A DNA stretch of 64,000 nt, taken from the NCBI GenBank assembly GCA_963169455.1, contig CAUJDW010000093.1:1-64000 (forward strand), read 5' to 3'. The notes beneath the pieces were generated by a model, which was not told the origin of the DNA, did no database searches, and saw only the letters and a program-made list of their open reading frames with translations. The stretch is from Bacteroidota bacterium (GTDB lineage: Bacteria; Bacteroidota; Bacteroidia; Chitinophagales; Saprospiraceae). The position numbers were made by a program, and so were the translations under genes. How positions within the stretch are numbered: position 1 is the stretch's first letter; each line of letters begins with the position of its first letter. Shown here piece by piece: positions 60,501 through 64,000 of this stretch.

Positions 60501-63500
60501 CCCACTACCCCAGCGCGACACGCTGGTGGAATTGCTGGAAGTGGTGGCCCAACCCTTCCGTTTTCAGCAGCGCGTGGCCATTAGCTGGACAACCACCGAA
60601 GGCCTGTTCGACGGCTTCGAAGTGTACCGCGGCCTTGCCAGGCTCGGCTCCGTGCGCAAGGGAGCGCCGATGTTCTTTATCGACAGCACCGGCGTTGGCG
60701 GCTTCGACTACATCTATGTCGTAAAACCGTACTTCGAAAGGAACGGGGTCCGCATCATTTCCGAAGGAAAAGGGGCAGGCACGACCTATCCCGCCTTCCC
60801 GCCCGTCGAGAACCTCACCGCCACGGCAGGCTATTTCGGGCAGAACAACACCATCAACCTCAACTGGAGCCACCGCACCGGGAAGGTATCCTACTATCAG
60901 GTTGAACGCAACGAACAGATCCTCGGCCTGGCGCCTGCCAGCGGTAATCTGAGGTTTGAGGACAACCAGGGCAAACCGGACCAGAGTTATGTTTACACGG
61001 TAAAAGCCGTGCTGCAGCAGGGAACCCAGCTGTTCGTTTCCGACCCGCGTTCGGTAACCGTGAGATACCCCAAGGTAGGCGACCCGCAGATATCACTGAC
61101 AGCCGTGCAGGACAGCAACGCCGTTAAAATAGACTGGACGTATAAAGGAGAATACGTGGATGGCTACCGCATTTACCGCGACGGGCAGCTCATCGCCACC
61201 CTCGCCGCGGCCGACAGCTCCTATTACGATCTCGAAGGCCAGCCGGAAACCAACCACGAATACAGCGTCGTGGCCCTGCTGGACCGCAACGATATGGACT
61301 TCCAGTCGGAAGGCGACCGCGACACCATCACGTTCCCCAAACTCAGGCCGGTGCTCAACCTGACGGCCACCAGCGTGGATTCGCTGGGCAACGCCAACCT
61401 GGCTTTCGATTACTACGCCAGAGGGGTGGACTACTTCGAGATGATGTACACGATCAACTACCTGGATGCGAACAACATGCCCCAGGACTCCACCCTGATG
61501 TTCACGCTTTTCTACAACGAACTGAAAAACAACAAACTCACCTTTGTCGATGAGCTGGCCATACCCACAGCATCCATTGATTATATGGTTCGGGCCGTAT
61601 CGGTTCGGCAGGGCGTAACGTATTATTCCGACAACGCAACGGCCTCGCTGGCCAGCTACCCACGCCCGCCCATGCCTATGAACTTTACGGCTTCGGACGG
61701 CACGTACGACAACCGCGTCGAACTGCGGTGGTATATCCCGCTGGAGGCCAATGTGGACAGCTTCGAAATCCAGCGCAACAACGTGAAAATAGCCATGGTG
61801 GAGGGCGGCCGGCGCACCTATTCCGATGTGTTCAACGATATCGGCAATATGCCTTTCGGGCAATTCACCTACAAAGTGATTGCCTACCGGCGAGACTATA
61901 ACTTCAACTTCCAGTCGGTGGCGGCGACGGATACCGGCTGGCCGGGAATTTACCGGCAGGGCTACAATGTCCTGGCCTCGCCAACCTTCCCCAGCCCCAC
62001 CTTCGGCTGGTCGGTATCGATGTACGGCGATAAGGCAGCGGTCGGCGCTCCGGAATCTTATGGTGGCGTAGGGTCGGTATCGTACCTGAGAAAGGAATCG
62101 GGGAACTGGAACCTGAAAGGGGTTACCGTGTTTGGCAACACCCTGGAATTCGGCTTTGCCACCGACCTGTATGAGAACGAAACGGCTGTGGGAGAACCAG
62201 GCTTTGATTCGGAAAGTGGTTTTCTGGGTGTGTTTAAAAATGGATTTGTCAACCCCTATGATTACAATGCCTACGGGGGCACGCCCGGCTCCCGCCTGGG
62301 CCAGGACGTCGCTATTTTCGGCGCCCATGCCTACGGCAGCCAGCAAAAGCTGAAAAACATCTACCATCTGGTCAAATCCGGCGGCAACTGGGTCTTCAGC
62401 AACGTGATCACTCAACCTGGCGCGCCGGCTGACCTGAAGGAGTATATCTCGCTCGATGCTTCCGACACCTACGTAGTTGCGGGAGCCGCTTCCGGCATCG
62501 CCGCCAATGAAAACGGGTTTGTTGACGTGTACCAAAGGAGCGGGAACAGTTTTACCCGCACCCAGCGGCTTGAAGGCGAGGGCCTGGCTGAGAATTTTGG
62601 CATCGCCCTGAGCATTGACAACAACCTCATGGCTATCGGCGCCGACGGCAAGGAGTCCGGCTCGGTCTATATTTACCAGTTGTCAAACAACACCTGGAAT
62701 AAAGCTGAACGCATCGACGAGCCCCTGCTGAATAATAACACCAACACCGACCAGTTCGGGTGCTCCGTATCCCTGGGAGGAAACTGGCTGGTAGTGGGGG
62801 CCCGAAAACACCATGATGAAGGGGTTACGAACCGACGAACGGGCCTGGCTTTCCTGTATAGAAAATTCGGAGGCAGTTTCGAGTATGTCGACTACATGGC
62901 CATTCCGGACGGGCAGGGAGCAGCCGATGACGATTTCGGGTTTTCCGTTGCTGCTTCGTCGGAAGGCATATTAATTGGAGCGCCCTTCCACAAGAACACA
63001 GGAGCCGTTTTTTACTTCTCCCCCGACCTGCTCGAACTCTGGAACCAAAAGCTCAAATCCGTCACCGCCAGCGACGGCGAATTCAGCAGCCGGACGCGGG
63101 TGGAATGGACATTTACGGGCAACCGCGACTATATCAACGGCTTCAACATCTACCGCGATGACGAGCTCCTCGCCACGGCCGACCCCAACCAATCCGTCTA
63201 TCAGGATACGGAAGGCATCCCGGGCAAGGAATACACCTACAAAGTAACGGTAGTGACCACCCAAAACCGGGAATCCCTGCCCAAATCCGATAAAGGCTTC
63301 CGCAAAGGGGCCGGGGTGCTGGAAGGTGACGTAGTCACCGCGATCGGCAACGCGCCCGTGCCGGGGGTACAGATCGAAGCCGAAGCAGTTGTGGGCGGCG
63401 AAAAATTCAACTATTCCACCGTCACGGACGTGAACGGGCACTTCTATATCGACGGCGTCTATTTTGCCGACGAAACGGTCACCTATTCGGTTATGGCCGT

Positions 63501-64000
63501 TTTCGAAGGGCACGATTTCGTGACCAACCCGATCCCCGCTTCCATTTCGCCGGAAAACAGCGTGAAGTCCAACATCATCTTTATCGATAAAACGGCCTAC
63601 ATCGCCAGAGGCGCCGTCCGCTACAAAGACGTCACCTGCGGCCTGGACAGCATACAGCTCAGGCTGGTCAACGTGTTCAACAACAACTCCACCACCGAAG
63701 AAACGGTGATGACCAATGCCGATGGCGAATATAGCTTCGTGCTGCGCCCCGACCAGGCCGGGCTGGCGGAGATCAGGATAGAAATCGATTCCATCAGCTA
63801 CAGCGTGGATATGATGGGAACGCCCAGGGACACCGTCCTGCACCACTTTGCAACTTCTGATCAGGTATCCTTTACCAACTTTATCAACTTCCCGAGAGAG
63901 GTTATCATCGACTTTGAGGATACCCTCACCTACGATGTGGAGTTCTTCGTGACCACCGTTTGCGGCGGCCCTGCTTCCAGCAACGGCAGCTTCGATATCG
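57544..64000 (+). CDS. Giant secreted multidomain FN3/FG-GAP protein (5' part)
   Basis: An uninterrupted frame of 2152 codons runs from the ATG at 57544 to the window end without a stop, so the C-terminus is missing. An in-frame TAA lies at 57526, and a signal peptide follows the ATG (LVTLAFACLFLSNAQAQ). About twelve FN3-like modules share the pattern VxLSWxxxxxxFxGFxIYRDG, then YxYxVxA (for example VDGYRIYRDGQLIATL near residue 1206). Four carboxypeptidase-regulatory/SdrD-like modules occur near 319-386, 882-939, 1923-1993 and 2019-2083. Residues about 1481-1829 form an FG-GAP beta-propeller (TFGWSVSMYGDKAAVGAPE, DFGFSVAASSEGILIGAP). It is probably a surface adhesin or filament component exported by T9SS, but any C-terminal sorting domain lies outside the window. 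Confidence 0.85.
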   Translation, partial: MIHRTLVTLAFACLFLSNAQAQFSATTNANDAYIDVSWNLAQVCFQDAGNNNQAYPDGVHLELFADGASVYIEVLDDPAPTAVSNTFRHYVGPGRSVNYGLMLYIIGPGDEVSVINCSSLTASGSTLGFQPPVNVAATDATRADAVVLSWQNKSLLSSSFQVIRKLGAQETLVATIPGSTAVDSVFTYVDAFRLDNALSLENGAQYEYCIRTYSELVDSTFGEPDFAVCDMGSTYDINLQATDFTFTDRVNLTWNDVSAFAEKIVIKRDREVVATLEDEALTIYSDTDPTYGLNSLYSIDLINAQGVITVQDTERGGADPIGAISGFVRSKEGVGVPGVKVKYEVEVLDSLIRDSTLTDFTGRYSFEDVFYARQGSFTLRAERAGASIKPAKLVFILNNENPVKEEANFLFNTSLAMSSDSIALQQFEGAPGVDRLNFTWNYFSTADTTHFQLYREGTLVTIGDDATAPPAGLSDLTGKPNYYYAYELRAYAIRNDSIALVSVKDTVQFPAVEKPTNLAIQDNFDSNSMGVLTLSWDHSSDNFSGFRIYRDNVLLAVLGSAPRRFSDYTGLPGATYEYSITAFRNIDGEIFESERVNGAPNLFPAFFEPTNVVATPMANDNAVIVSWDIPGGFGGQDYFSGFKIMRNGQEIGEIMKGDTTAFKDLLGIPGVSYTYMVKTFVDQPDTVYASTGVMAAPVNFPAIATPVLSSVTPSTGKALASIDNTYNTTHNNFDGFIITANGAAFDTLQRHQTSAAYFPNIRGAAPVNVTIGLQAYRNINGQIFTSAAATQAVAIPLANNSLEAPGNINASEEFPMHVAVTWTYPTFKLSRFVVYRDNAVLDTLPTTARAYYDYDTDPGQTHEYSVKAIYNGAESIVVSDVGRRRNLGVLQGQLVSGSNGRNVDSLELRLLNGAQTVGRTFSNRAGYYLFENLPIDGGQSSLALNLQTMGRSVEVTAPQQSVPEAPIRNRTITDNFADEFVPGDYPPLPQRDTLVELLEVVAQPFRFQQRVAISWTTTEGLFDGFEVYRGLARLGSVRKGAPMFFIDSTGVGGFDYIYVVKPYFERNGVRIISEGKGAGTTYPAFPPVENLTATAGYFGQNNTINLNWSHRTGKVSYYQVERNEQILGLAPASGNLRFEDNQGKPDQSYVYTVKAVLQQGTQLFVSDPRSVTVRYPKVGDPQISLTAVQDSNAVKIDWTYKGEYVDGYRIYRDGQLIATLAAADSSYYDLEGQPETNHEYSVVALLDRNDMDFQSEGDRDTITFPKLRPVLNLTATSVDSLGNANLAFDYYARGVDYFEMMYTINYLDANNMPQDSTLMFTLFYNELKNNKLTFVDELAIPTASIDYMVRAVSVRQGVTYYSDNATASLASYPRPPMPMNFTASDGTYDNRVELRWYIPLEANVDSFEIQRNNVKIAMVEGGRRTYSDVFNDIGNMPFGQFTYKVIAYRRDYNFNFQSVAATDTGWPGIYRQGYNVLASPTFPSPTFGWSVSMYGDKAAVGAPESYGGVGSVSYLRKESGNWNLKGVTVFGNTLEFGFATDLYENETAVGEPGFDSESGFLGVFKNGFVNPYDYNAYGGTPGSRLGQDVAIFGAHAYGSQQKLKNIYHLVKSGGNWVFSNVITQPGAPADLKEYISLDASDTYVVAGAASGIAANENGFVDVYQRSGNSFTRTQRLEGEGLAENFGIALSIDNNLMAIGADGKESGSVYIYQLSNNTWNKAERIDEPLLNNNTNTDQFGCSVSLGGNWLVVGARKHHDEGVTNRRTGLAFLYRKFGGSFEYVDYMAIPDGQGAADDDFGFSVAASSEGILIGAPFHKNTGAVFYFSPDLLELWNQKLKSVTASDGEFSSRTRVEWTFTGNRDYINGFNIYRDDELLATADPNQSVYQDTEGIPGKEYTYKVTVVTTQNRESLPKSDKGFRKGAGVLEGDVVTAIGNAPVPGVQIEAEAVVGGEKFNYSTVTDVNGHFYIDGVYFADETVTYSVMAVFEGHDFVTNPIPASISPENSVKSNIIFIDKTAYIARGAVRYKDVTCGLDSIQLRLVNVFNNNSTTEETVMTNADGEYSFVLRPDQAGLAEIRIEIDSISYSVDMMGTPRDTVLHHFATSDQVSFTNFINFPREVIIDFEDTLTYDVEFFVTTVCGGPASSNGSFDI

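Overview
The window is 64 kb of GC-rich (about 58-60% by eye) chromosomal DNA from a Bacteroidota bacterium, most likely of the Saprospiria (Lewinella/Phaeodactylibacter/Haliscomenobacter-like). The reasons are a SusC/SusD pair, several secreted proteins with type IX secretion (T9SS) type A C-terminal sorting domains, Bacteroidota-type -7 promoter boxes (TAnnTTTG), weak ribosome binding sites and Saprospiria-like housekeeping proteins (LysA, ValS, AsnS, RimO, Lnt). I saw no tRNA, rRNA, CRISPR array or intact insertion sequence. The taxonomic assignment is inference.

Layout. 1-470: arrays of short hairpin repeats, interrupted by a probable 246-bp MITE-like insertion. 536-3790 (+): an SGNH-type hydrolase, an exported M20 amidohydrolase and a glutaminase. 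3787-23245 (-): a surface and outer-membrane block. In transcription order it holds a five-repeat DWIGIY protein, SusC, SusD, a purple-acid-phosphatase-like metallophosphoesterase, a YncE/alkaline-phosphatase-type lipoprotein, a TonB-dependent receptor, a CLCA-like metalloprotease/VWA protein and a T9SS beta-propeller protein. The two exported phosphatases beside SusCD and a second TonB receptor suggest uptake of phosphorylated organic matter. 23487-24715 (+): two tandem paralogous membrane/TPR proteins. 24728-32552 (-): lnt, valS, a T9SS protein, a histidine-phosphatase lipoprotein and lysA. 32715-39118: asnS, a decayed DUF4143-type ATPase, a GT1-like glycosyltransferase, an unknown protein, an outer-membrane beta-barrel protein and rimO.

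39177-57121 (-) is the most interesting region: thirteen almost gapless or overlapping genes that look like one operon. Reading 5' to 3' they encode a GT32-like transferase, a GT4 transferase, a Wzy/WaaL-like O-antigen ligase with TPRs, an ABC-2 permease, a Wzt-like ATPase, a reductase-type SDR, a PEP-synthase/rifampin-phosphotransferase-like enzyme, a deviant thymidylate-kinase-like P-loop protein, a UbiA prenyltransferase, an AsnB-type amidotransferase, an N-twitch radical SAM protein, a transglutaminase-like lipoprotein and a DxD glycosyltransferase. This resembles an ABC-exported polysaccharide or glycolipid locus with an unusual built-in set of lipid and small-molecule chemistry. The product is unknown.

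57544 to the window end (+) is one continuous open frame of at least 2152 codons. It encodes a giant secreted protein of FN3-like modules, carboxypeptidase-regulatory-like modules and an FG-GAP-type beta-propeller, and it is cut by the window end. Long open frames on the opposite strand there (for example 58078-60423) are shadows. Many predicted starts of exported proteins were moved downstream so that each begins at its signal peptide.
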